DNA from: Francisellaceae bacterium
GTDB lineage: Bacteria; Pseudomonadota; Gammaproteobacteria; Berkiellales; Berkiellaceae
Reading direction: 5' to 3'
DNA: 14,656 nt
Assembly: GCA_023266415.1 (NCBI GenBank)
Contig: JAHFQG010000017.1
Coordinates: 1-14,656 of the forward strand
Shown piece after piece: positions 9,076 through 14,656 of the stretch (position 1 is its first letter; each line of letters starts with the position of its first letter). Position numbers and translations under genes: made by a program. The notes beneath the pieces are model-generated. The model searched no databases. It was given only the letters and a program-made list of their open reading frames with translations, and was not told the origin of the DNA.

Positions 9076-9540
9076 ATGAACGCAGACAAAAAAATCTTGG
9101 AACATCTCAATAAATTACTAGGCAATGAATGGGCCTCCATTCATCAATATTTTTTACATGGGCATCTTCAGCGAGACCAAGGATTCAATAAGTTATCTGA
9201 CAAAATAAAATCAGAATCAGCGGATGAAATGAATCATGCTCATTGGTTGGCCGAACGTATCTTGATGTTAAACGGTATACCTAACGTCCAAGATATGGAG
9301 ACTTTACTCATTGGTAAAACAGTGGAAGAGATGCTGGAAAACGACCTACAGCTGGAACAAAATGCCATTCACTATTTGCAAGACTCTATCGCGATATGTC
9401 AAAATGCCAACGATTTTACCAGTCGTGCTTTGTTAGAACGTATCTTAGTCAGTGAAGAGGCCCATGCGGATTATTTGAAAATCCAGTTGAAGCTGATTGA
9501 CCAACTGGGTGAGACACAGTACCTGCAAACTCAAATATAG
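9076..9540 (+). CDS. bfr: Bacterioferritin (heme-binding ferritin)
   Basis: Bacterioferritin forms a 24-subunit cytoplasmic shell that oxidises Fe(II) and stores it as a ferric mineral. With the ATG at 9076 the protein has 154 residues and lines up with E. coli Bfr residue for residue at the start: ferroxidase ligands Glu18, Glu51, His54 and Glu94, and the EEAH motif supplying the equivalents of Glu127 and His130, are present. Tyr25 and the heme ligand Met52 are also conserved. I chose 9076 because GGAGA (9066-9070) is 5 bases upstream and the numbering then matches. ATGs at 9064 (overlapping the yhdP stop) and 9073 are possible alternatives. It may be cotranscribed with yhdP. No bfd (bacterioferritin-associated ferredoxin) gene, often beside bfr, is found in the window. 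Repeats begin directly after its stop. Confidence 0.95.
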   Translation: MNADKKILEHLNKLLGNEWASIHQYFLHGHLQRDQGFNKLSDKIKSESADEMNHAHWLAERILMLNGIPNVQDMETLLIGKTVEEMLENDLQLEQNAIHYLQDSIAICQNANDFTSRALLERILVSEEAHADYLKIQLKLIDQLGETQYLQTQI

Positions 9541-9546
9541 AATTTA

Positions 9547-9598
9547 TAGGGGTTAAGCTGAAGCCTTACTCACGGGCGAGGCACGCCTCGCCCCTACC
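9547..9598 (+). repeat. Composite copy of the hemH-flanking repeat with hairpin
   Basis: Bases 9547-9565 match 17 of 19 bases of the repeat at 9624-9642. Bases 9568-9582 are the exact reverse complement of 9640-9654. Bases 9574-9582 and 9585-9593 (GGGCGAGGC / GCCTCGCCC) form a perfect 9-base inverted repeat with two bases between. The element looks like two repeat ends joined in opposite orientation. There is no T-run, so it is not a classic terminator, though it could protect the bfr mRNA end. Confidence 0.65.
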
Positions 9599-9620
9599 CA
9601 TGGTACAAATGCTGGTGTTA

Positions 9621-9652
9621 CTGTAGGGGCTAGGCTGAAGCCTCGCCCGTGA
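9621..9652 (+). repeat. Repeat copy A, upstream of hemH
   Basis: The 30 bases 9623-9652 match 10647-10676 at 28 positions, in the same orientation. The two copies lie on either side of hemH, 1024 bases apart. The GTG at 9649-9651 inside copy A opens the longest hemH frame. The core (GGCTGAAGCCTCGCCC) is shared with the composite element at 9547-9598. Confidence 0.75.
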
Positions 9653-10650
9653 GTCTGTTTTTATATCCCCTCCCCCGCAAGCGGGGGAGGGTAGGGAGGG
9701 GGTGTGTTATAAAAGGTTTATTACTTATTCAGTTAGGCACCCCCAGTGCCCCGACAATTACATCAGTTCGTTCTTTTTTAAAAACCTTTCTATCCGACCC
9801 TTACGTGGTAGATATTCCTAGGCTATTTCGGAAATTATTGTTGTATCTTATTATTTTGCCTTTTCGCGCACCTAAAACCACACGGTTGTATCGGTCTATT
9901 TGGACCGAGCAAGGTTCCCCTTTACGGGTACACAGCGAACAATTGCTCAAAGCGGTTCAACAACAATTGGGCAATACATGGTGTGTGGCATTAGGCATGC
10001 GCTATGGAGAGCCTTTTTTAAAGGATGCGATTCAACGCTTGGCGCATTGTCGTCAAGTGGTGGTGTTACCGTTATTTCCGCATTATGCCTTATCTTCTAC
10101 TGAAACGGCGCAGAGAGCGGCCAGTCGATATTTGGGGCGTTATTTTGCGGCCAATGAGCTTTTTTATATTACTCAGTTTTGGGATAACCCCGGATTTATT
10201 GAAGTATGTGCACATCAAATCGAAAAACACACAGCAAAAACGCTGTATGAGCATATTTTATTTAGTTACCATGGGTTACCCAATCGGCAAGATCCTAACC
10301 AACAATATCGTGCGCACTGTATTGCCACGTCAGAAGCTATTAGCAGTGCTTTGGGAGGGGTGGCCCATACCACGGCTTTTCAATCTTCGTTGGGGAAGCA
10401 CTGGACTTTACCCAACATTGTTGACATATTGCCTCAGTTGCGCCAACAGGGCATTGCCCATTTGGCTGTGATGGCGCCTGGTTTTGTGGCCGATTGTCTG
10501 GAAACTTTGGAAGAGCTGAACATTCGCCTAAGAGCCCAATGGGCTGCCTTAGGGGGGGAGGCTTTTGTGTATGTGCCTTGCCTGAACCAAGAAGCAGAGT
10601 GGGTTCAGGTGGTTAGCGCATTTGCCCAAAAAGCCATCTTTTCCCCGTAG
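9649..10650 (+). CDS. hemH: Ferrochelatase (protoheme ferro-lyase)
   Basis: HemH inserts Fe(II) into protoporphyrin IX, the last step of protoheme synthesis. Family motifs are present in order: LLLIQLGTP at 24-32, SDPYVVD at 49-55, WTEQGSPL at 85-92, FSYHGLP at 205-211 with catalytic His208, TAFQSSLG at 242-249, and APGFVADCLETLEE at 276-289 with Glu285. No C-terminal iron-sulfur extension is seen. The start is a puzzle: the conserved fold begins at about residue 21, and no in-frame ATG, GTG or TTG lies between the GTG at 9649 and there. The first 19 residues (including PLPRKRGRVGRG) are encoded by repeat sequence. Translation starts either at that GTG, giving a repeat-encoded leader, or at a non-standard codon such as CTG 9655 or ATA 9709; the latter has AGGGAGGGG (9693-9701) ahead of it. 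The TAG stop also lies in a repeat copy. From codon 21 the length (about 313) is normal. Confidence 0.93.
   Translation: MSLFLYPLPRKRGRVGRGCVIKGLLLIQLGTPSAPTITSVRSFLKTFLSDPYVVDIPRLFRKLLLYLIILPFRAPKTTRLYRSIWTEQGSPLRVHSEQLLKAVQQQLGNTWCVALGMRYGEPFLKDAIQRLAHCRQVVVLPLFPHYALSSTETAQRAASRYLGRYFAANELFYITQFWDNPGFIEVCAHQIEKHTAKTLYEHILFSYHGLPNRQDPNQQYRAHCIATSEAISSALGGVAHTTAFQSSLGKHWTLPNIVDILPQLRQQGIAHLAVMAPGFVADCLETLEELNIRLRAQWAALGGEAFVYVPCLNQEAEWVQVVSAFAQKAIFSP
9668..9691 (+). repeat. Perfect GC-rich hairpin at the 5' end of hemH
   Basis: CCCTCCCCCGC (9668-9678) and GCGGGGGAGGG (9681-9691) are perfectly complementary 11-base arms separated by AA, followed by a G-rich tail to 9702. Sequences of this kind (translated as PLPRKRGRVG or similar) are familiar intergenic repeats in many bacterial genomes. 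Here the hairpin sits inside the only canonical hemH reading frame and should fold strongly in the mRNA just before the conserved coding region. Confidence 0.75.
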
Positions 10651-10676
10651 AGGCTAGCCTGAAGCCTCGCCCGTGA
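10647..10676 (+). repeat. Repeat copy B, over the hemH stop
   Basis: This matches copy A (9623-9652) at 28 of 30 bases in direct orientation. The TAG near its left end (10648-10650) is the stop codon of hemH, so the last hemH codon abuts the repeat. Confidence 0.75.
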
Positions 10677-10733
10677 AGTGGTTCTGGGGTAAATCTGCCT
10701 TGTATGGGGGGGTATCCATTACCCTCCCTTTTC

Positions 10734-10742
10734 TGGTAAAAT
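10734..10742 (+). promoter_or_regulatory. Possible extended -10 promoter for the peroxiredoxin gene
   Basis: TGGTAAAAT holds a TGN extension and a -10 (TAAAAT, 5 of 6 matches to TATAAT at 10737-10742). The -35 region is poor. A transcript starting near 10749 would have a leader of about 28 bases. The stretch 10677-10733 holds G- and C-runs but nothing else I can name. Confidence 0.3.
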
Positions 10743-10776
10743 GCCCCGCAATCTTGTGGGAATAGAGGGGTATTTC

Positions 10777-11382
10777 ATGAGCGTATTAGTGGGGCGCAAG
10801 GCGCCAGACTTTAGTTGTTCAGCTGTCTTGGGTGATGGCAAAATCGTCAATAATTATAACTTTTATGAGGCTAAGCAAGGCAAATACGGATTAGTGTTCT
10901 TTTATCCGCTCGATTTTACCTTTGTGTGTCCCTCTGAATTAATCGCTTTAGACCATCGTATGCCCGCTTTTCTAGAACGAGGCATTGAAGTGGTATCTGT
11001 GAGCATCGATTCCCATTTTACGCACAATGCTTGGCGTAATACCCCTCTGTCTCAAGGGGGTATTGGGCCCGTAACTTATACCATGGCCGCTGATATGGCC
11101 CATCGTATTTGTGAGGCTTATGGGGTAGAGCACCCCGATGTGGGGGTTGCTTTCCGTGCCGCATTCATTATCGACAAAAATAATACTGTCCGGGCTCAAA
11201 TTATCAATGATTTGCCCTTGGGTCGCTGTATGGAAGACATTTTACGCCTGTTTGATGCGCTAGAGCACCATGAAATGCATGGCGAAGTATGCCCGGCTGG
11301 CTGGAAAAAGGGTGACAAAGGTATGAAAGCGTCTCCAGACGGGGTGGCCAAGTATTTGGCCAGTCATGCAGAAGAGCTTTAG
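10777..11382 (+). CDS. Typical 2-Cys peroxiredoxin (AhpC/TSA, Prx1 group)
   Basis: A thiol peroxidase that reduces hydrogen peroxide and organic hydroperoxides in the cytoplasm, recycled by thioredoxin or AhpF-type reductants. The 201-residue protein has the peroxidatic site PLDFTFVCP with Cys51, the PxxxTxxC motif (Pro44, Thr48, Cys51), the conserved arginine in GVAFRAAF, and the resolving Cys172 in EVCPAGW, so it belongs to the two-cysteine obligate-dimer type. A GGIG motif is present, but the C-terminus (KYLASHAEEL) lacks the YF motif linked to sensitivity to overoxidation in eukaryotes. I chose the ATG at 10777, where MSVLVGRKAPDF fits the family start and AGAGGGG sits 6 bases upstream; an in-frame ATG at 10741 would add 12 residues of no family likeness. 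The neighbourhood with bfr and rnt matches the pseudomonad bfr-bfd-peroxidase-rnt group. Not distinguishable from ahpC by name alone. Confidence 0.93.
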   Translation: MSVLVGRKAPDFSCSAVLGDGKIVNNYNFYEAKQGKYGLVFFYPLDFTFVCPSELIALDHRMPAFLERGIEVVSVSIDSHFTHNAWRNTPLSQGGIGPVTYTMAADMAHRICEAYGVEHPDVGVAFRAAFIIDKNNTVRAQIINDLPLGRCMEDILRLFDALEHHEMHGEVCPAGWKKGDKGMKASPDGVAKYLASHAEEL

Positions 11383-11454
11383 GCAGAGTGGTGCGAGATA
11401 TGAGCAAAAAGGAGAGAAATTTCTGACCTTGTTGCATGAATGGCCATGTTTCCA

Positions 11455-11528
11455 CGTCATCCCGAATATTGTGAGGGATCTCCTAAGAGTGGCATAGAGG
11501 GAGATCCCTCGCTACGCTCGGGATGACG
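11455..11528. repeat. Large imperfect palindromic intergenic element (CGTCATCCCGA type)
   Basis: The left arm 11455-11483 begins CGTCATCCCGA and ends GAGGGATCTCC. The right arm 11500-11528 begins GGAGATCCCTC and ends CGGGATGACG. The arms are 29 bases, complementary except for a middle block of about 7-8 bases, with a 16-base loop. It sits between the convergent peroxiredoxin and permease genes and may act as a two-way RNA-end structure. Repeats with the same ends are common between genes in several bacterial groups, from memory. Confidence 0.8.
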
Positions 11529-11529
11529 G

Positions 11530-11546
11530 GCTACGCTCAGGATGAC
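11530..11546. repeat. Tandem partial copy of the palindrome's right end
   Basis: GCTACGCTCAGGATGAC repeats 11511-11527 (GCTACGCTCGGGATGAC) at 16 of 17 bases, 19 bases further on. It ends three bases before the stop codon of the permease gene (11552-11550, minus strand). The extra tail suggests a partial duplication during insertion or replication slippage. Confidence 0.65.
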
Positions 11547-11549
11547 TTA

Positions 11550-12755
11550 TCAAAAAAGATTCCGCACTTCACACACCACAATAATACCCCCCAACAGCAA
11601 AGCCCCCTTCAAAAGAGACTTGTTTCTTAGCTCTGGGTAATGTAGGTGCTTGAAATGGCCTTGTTTCAACAAATAGTAGGGTAAAAAGACGGCAATAAAC
11701 ACCAAAATCAATCCCGCAAAGCCCAGCATGGTTAAAAAGGCATTGGGAATAACCAAGGCGATGGTATAAGCGGGTAAAATGGTTATTAGTGCCGCTGTGA
11801 GTGAGCGAATAGGAGCCTGCGGTATTTTATGTAACAACATGTCTTTGATGGAATCACACAATCCAACCCCAACGCCCAATACAGAAGTGATAATAGCCAA
11901 CAAAGAAATCCACCAAACTAACAATTGTATGAATGGCCACTTAGCAATGCTGCTTAGCGCATGGATTAAATCGCCTACCTCCACGGTACCATTCTGCATG
12001 GCTTGATAAAAAGCTGGGGTATGATGGTATAGCGTGCCTAAAATGCTGATGGTCCATAGCGCATAGACGCAGGCAGGCAACAAACTTCCCCAAAAAAACG
12101 CTCTTTTTAACCGTAAAGATTGAGGGCCACAATAATGCATGAGAATATGAAAAATGACCTGAAAACCAAAAGAAGTTAACATGACGGGGATAATGGTACG
12201 CCACACTGAAAACTGCGTCATGCCAGGCATAAAAAGAGGGAGATGGGTCCATTCAAGCGAAGTCGCTAAGCCAGTGAGTAAAAATGCCACAACCCCCAAT
12301 AAACCCACAAAGAGCAAACTGTTAATATAGTCAATTAATTTTAACGGTAACAATAAAACGAATATAGCCACAGCCGCGTATAGAGTGGCAATACTGCGTA
12401 TGGGGTAGATACCTCCCACATAAGTACTGAGGAGTTTTTGAAAAATAGACGAGCCACCATACAGATAGGCGGCCAATAGAGCATAAGACAACCATTTGAT
12501 GCTGGAAAACCCCAGGTAGCTGGCTATTTTTCCTGAAAATTGACGTCCTAAGGTCCCCAACGATACCCCTTTGCCTGCTTGTAGGTTTAATTCTAGATGG
12601 ATAAGGGAAGTGTAATAGGTAAAATACCAAATAACAGCCATCAACCCTAGGGCAGGCACAAGGCCTAAATTAGCTAGTACCAAAGGTAGGGCAATCATGC
12701 CGCTGCCCAGGCATGTTCCGGCTACTAATAAAATGGCCCCTATTTGTTGTCGCAT
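11550..12755 (-). CDS. Aromatic amino acid permease (HAAAP family, TyrP/Mtr-like)
   Basis: An inner-membrane proton symporter of the hydroxy/aromatic amino acid permease family; the closest known types carry tyrosine or tryptophan. The 401-residue length equals E. coli TyrP (about 403). The N-terminal motif GAILLVAGTCLGSGMIALPL is the family's first helix with its glycine-rich break. I count about 11 membrane segments: near 5-27, 33-53, 85-105, 120-140, 145-165, 185-207, 218-240, 273-298, 318-337, 341-362 and 381-397. The substrate cannot be told from sequence alone, so no symbol is given. It follows the ATPase gene in the same direction after 19 bases and probably shares its transcript. An AGGGAAAG-type site lies upstream of the ATG. 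Its TGA stop sits beside a palindromic repeat. It is not part of the iron/peroxide theme around it. Confidence 0.88.
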   Translation of the reverse strand: MRQQIGAILLVAGTCLGSGMIALPLVLANLGLVPALGLMAVIWYFTYYTSLIHLELNLQAGKGVSLGTLGRQFSGKIASYLGFSSIKWLSYALLAAYLYGGSSIFQKLLSTYVGGIYPIRSIATLYAAVAIFVLLLPLKLIDYINSLLFVGLLGVVAFLLTGLATSLEWTHLPLFMPGMTQFSVWRTIIPVMLTSFGFQVIFHILMHYCGPQSLRLKRAFFWGSLLPACVYALWTISILGTLYHHTPAFYQAMQNGTVEVGDLIHALSSIAKWPFIQLLVWWISLLAIITSVLGVGVGLCDSIKDMLLHKIPQAPIRSLTAALITILPAYTIALVIPNAFLTMLGFAGLILVFIAVFLPYYLLKQGHFKHLHYPELRNKSLLKGALLLGGIIVVCEVRNLF

Positions 12756-12774
12756 GATTTTCTTTCCCTAATGA

Positions 12775-14064
12775 TTACAAGACTAAAAACTGATATACCG
12801 GCATACTCTGAATAGCGTCTATTTGTCCTTGGAAGGGTGCTTTGGTTAAAATAAGGGCATTAGGAAAGGTTTTGAGAGTTTTGAGATCACTGGTTCGTAT
12901 TTGTTCTGCCCATTTGACTTCGATGGCTTGAATCTTTTTATTTGTTAGTTGTATAACATCCACCTCTCCTTGGCCTTTAAAATAAAAGACTTTTCCTGTG
13001 CGATGACAATGACTGGCGACACAGGCTTCTACCAAAAAGCTTTCCGTGAAGGGCTTGTTGAGTAAGCCTTCTCGATGTAACCAACGATAGAGGGTATTTA
13101 CAATAAAGGGATCAGTAAAATGAAATTTCTTATCCTTTTTAGGAAATCCTTGTTTTTTATTCTGATCAAAGGCTTGTAATGACATTAAAACATCCATTCG
13201 TTCTAAAATATTGCAATAATCAATACAGGTATCTTTACTGATAAGCCCTATTTTTCGGGTTAAGCTTGAGTAAGAGGTGGGAGATACCCCAATGGTCAAT
13301 AAAGCTTGTATAAGTGCCAATAGAGTGCTTTCTTTTTTACCCTGTTTGAGCAAATCGCCTCGGATCCACTGCTCATACGTCAAATAGGTAGCTTGCTGAA
13401 TTTCTCCAGTTTCGGCTAAATCATTGATGGCTCGTAGGTATCCTCCGCAGGATAAATAGTCCTGAAAAAGGGATTTTAAGTCTTCTACAGAGGGAAATGG
13501 GTGACGCAACTGGACATATTCTCCAAAAGAGAGCGGAAATAGATGGAAATCAGGACATTCAGCTTTTCCCCGTCGTCCTGGAAAGGATGTCGCCGCTTCT
13601 TTTAAAATCAAGGTATCCGATCCCGTTAATACACACAGACCTTTGGTAAACCATCCTTCATCGGCCAAAGCTTTAATCACCCGTTCCCAACCTTTTACAA
13701 ACGTGATTTCATCGATGATGAGCAAAAAGCGGTGCAGAGAGGCATCTTGTAAGAAAAGTCGGAGGGTATCTGATAGAGTTTTAGCATCAAAAATTTCATC
13801 ACAGGGAAGATAAAAGATGTGCTGTGCGGAAAAAATCTGGTTTTCTAAACAGTATTTAATGAGTAATTTACAGGAAGTTGACTTTCCAACTTGTCTTCCT
13901 CCGGTGAGAATATAAATCCCGGGTGTTTCCAATGGAAGGGTTTGCCACCAATGGACTTGGTATTGGTACTTGAGGGTCAATAGAGCCACTAATTGGGGAT
14001 CTTGTGTGAGAAAAGACTTTAACCCTTCTCTGAAACGGTTATGTTGGTTATATTGTAAGTTCAC
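12775..14064 (-). CDS. AAA-type ATPase of the DUF4143 family
   Basis: A 429-residue member of the family usually annotated as ATP-binding protein, DUF4143. The AAA domain has Walker A GGRQVGKST (55-63), Walker B FLLIIDE (113-119), a sensor-like VLTGSD (145-150) and the family motif GRRGK (163-167) leading to LFPLSFGEYV. A winged-helix-like region follows at about 261-297. The C-terminal DUF4143 part carries FTDPF (317-321) and a PD-(D/E)xK-like pattern (Glu346, Asp369 in GEVDV, Glu382 and Lys384 in IEVKW). The molecular role of the family is not settled; these genes are patchy and often horizontally acquired. The start is GTG 14064, with CGGAG 10 bases upstream and no in-frame ATG near. It is preceded by a strong extended -10 promoter overlapped by perfect palindromes, and followed after 19 bases by a permease gene. 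Confidence 0.88.
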   Translation of the reverse strand: MNLQYNQHNRFREGLKSFLTQDPQLVALLTLKYQYQVHWWQTLPLETPGIYILTGGRQVGKSTSCKLLIKYCLENQIFSAQHIFYLPCDEIFDAKTLSDTLRLFLQDASLHRFLLIIDEITFVKGWERVIKALADEGWFTKGLCVLTGSDTLILKEAATSFPGRRGKAECPDFHLFPLSFGEYVQLRHPFPSVEDLKSLFQDYLSCGGYLRAINDLAETGEIQQATYLTYEQWIRGDLLKQGKKESTLLALIQALLTIGVSPTSYSSLTRKIGLISKDTCIDYCNILERMDVLMSLQAFDQNKKQGFPKKDKKFHFTDPFIVNTLYRWLHREGLLNKPFTESFLVEACVASHCHRTGKVFYFKGQGEVDVIQLTNKKIQAIEVKWAEQIRTSDLKTLKTFPNALILTKAPFQGQIDAIQSMPVYQFLVL

Positions 14065-14096
14065 GCAATGGATGCTCCGAATGTCTATTGCTGGTT

Positions 14097-14124
14097 ATTA
14101 TAGCACAATCGACAAATTTGTCGA
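14097..14124 (-). promoter_or_regulatory. Extended -10 promoter of the DUF4143 ATPase gene
   Basis: Read on the minus strand: -35 TCGACA (14124-14119, 5 of 6 matches to TTGACA), a 16-base spacer, then TGCTATAAT, that is, a TGN extension with a perfect -10 at 14102-14097. The -35 is the first six bases of a 16-base palindrome. Transcription should begin near 14090, giving a leader of about 26 bases to the GTG start. Confidence 0.6.
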
Positions 14125-14148
14125 ATGAGCAGTCGACAAATTTGTCGA
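14109..14148. promoter_or_regulatory. Two identical perfect 16-base palindromes, probable operator
   Basis: TCGACAAATTTGTCGA occurs at 14109-14124 and again at 14133-14148, separated by 8 bases (24 bases centre to centre). The downstream copy, relative to the ATPase gene, covers the -35 and part of the spacer; the other lies just upstream of it. A further half-site-like TTTGTCA (14150-14156) overlaps the rnt stop. The layout is that of a paired operator for a dimeric DNA-binding protein. No dedicated repressor gene is in the window. Confidence 0.65.
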
Positions 14149-14153
14149 TTTTG

Positions 14154-14656
14154 TCATATGAACGGATGACTGTCTCGCCACCGATTCACCACATCACAAA
14201 AGATTTTAGCGGTCATTTGGGCATCATATAAAGCCGAATGGGCTTCTTTGGCATCAAAGGGGATATTGGCCACAGCACAGGCTTTGGCCAGCACTGTTTG
14301 GCCATAGGCCAGCCCACAAAGGGTGGCGGTATCGAATGAGGTAAACGGATGAAAAGGGCTTCGTTTGGTGTGTGTGCGTTCAATCATGGCGTTTAAAAAA
14401 CTCAAATCGAACCAGGCATTGTGGCCTACCAGCACTGCTTTTTGACAGCCAGCCTCTTTTTTGAGGGCTCTTATCCAAGTAAATAACTCATGTAGCATTT
14501 CGCGTTCAGCAATGGCAAAGCGAAAAGTATGGGAAGCATCAATGTTATGGATGGCGGTGGCGGCCGGATCGAACTCAGCACCTTCAAAGGGAATCATATG
14601 GTAGTGACGGGTTTCAGCAAGGATAAAATAACCATTGTCTTCGACAAGGCTAATAG
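14154..14656 (-). CDS. rnt: Ribonuclease T, 5' end outside the window
   Basis: RNase T is a DEDDh 3'-5' exoribonuclease that trims the 3' ends of tRNAs and other stable RNAs and turns over the tRNA CCA end. The reading frame stays open to the right edge. Beyond the ATG at 14597 it continues in family-like sequence (ending in ISLVEDNGYFILAETRHYH before that Met), so 14597 is internal and the true start lies outside. Visible are exonuclease motif II with NAWFD, the FHPF-SFDTATLCGLAYGQTVL-type stretch characteristic of RNase T, and motif III HSALYDA. Motif I (DxE), near the N-terminus, is off-window. The C-terminus is close to that of E. coli RNase T (VNRW). The stop is 89 bases before the ATPase start and touches the palindromic operator region. 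Confidence 0.95.
   Translation of the reverse strand, partial: ISLVEDNGYFILAETRHYHMIPFEGAEFDPAATAIHNIDASHTFRFAIAEREMLHELFTWIRALKKEAGCQKAVLVGHNAWFDLSFLNAMIERTHTKRSPFHPFTSFDTATLCGLAYGQTVLAKACAVANIPFDAKEAHSALYDAQMTAKIFCDVVNRWRDSHPFI

Noticed and set aside
9574..9593. Rho-independent terminator after bfr
   Set aside because: The hairpin is strong but no T-run follows; better explained as part of the repeat.
9547..9691. CRISPR array from the repeated hairpins around 9.6 kb
   Set aside because: Copies vary in orientation and spacing, there are no uniform spacers, and no cas genes.
10741..10776. Upstream start for the peroxiredoxin (12 extra residues)
   Set aside because: The extra residues have no family likeness, and AGAGGGG is well placed for the ATG at 10777.
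14154..14597. RNase T starting at the ATG 14597
   Set aside because: The frame stays open upstream and reads as RNase T sequence to the window edge, so this Met is internal.

Overview
The window is chromosomal DNA from a gammaproteobacterium. The divergent pair gatCAB / mreB followed by yhdP, and the grouping of bacterioferritin, a 2-Cys peroxiredoxin and RNase T, both resemble gene orders I remember from Pseudomonas-type genomes. Several features hint at a streamlined or host-associated lineage: short gaps between genes, intergenic palindromic repeats sitting on gene ends, a shortened and divergent MreB-like protein, and the absence of mreC, mreD, maf and rng from their usual place. I cannot name a genus from the sequence alone. 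No tRNA, rRNA, CRISPR array, transposase or phage gene was seen.

Layout. 1-1485: an exported or anchored TPR protein that appears to lack its C-terminal part. 1497-4694 (minus strand): gatC-gatA-gatB, the tRNA-dependent amidotransferase operon; the gatB stop codon lies in a repeat fragment. 4724-5617: an MreB-like gene, divergent from gatC across only 29 bases. 5639-9064: yhdP (AsmA-like, envelope lipid transport), with a good sigma70-type promoter inside the end of the mreB-like gene. 9076-9540: bacterioferritin. 9541-10676: ferrochelatase (hemH), boxed in by near-identical 30-base repeats that hold both its only canonical in-frame start upstream of the conserved fold and its stop. 10777-11382: a typical 2-Cys peroxiredoxin. 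11455-11546: a second palindromic repeat family. 11550-14064 (minus strand): a DUF4143-type AAA ATPase followed by an aromatic amino acid permease, probably one transcript, driven by an extended -10 promoter whose -35 lies in the first of two identical perfect 16-base palindromes. 14154-14656 (minus strand): RNase T, running off the right edge.

How the genes fit together. gatCAB supplies Gln-tRNA(Gln) and/or Asn-tRNA(Asn) by transamidation. The MreB-like protein and YhdP belong to cell-envelope construction. Bacterioferritin, ferrochelatase and peroxiredoxin form an iron, heme and peroxide group. The most interesting points are the MreB-like protein with altered nucleotide-site motifs and no MreCD partners at the locus, the operator-like tandem palindromes in front of the ATPase, and a hemH gene whose boundaries have been overwritten by repeats.
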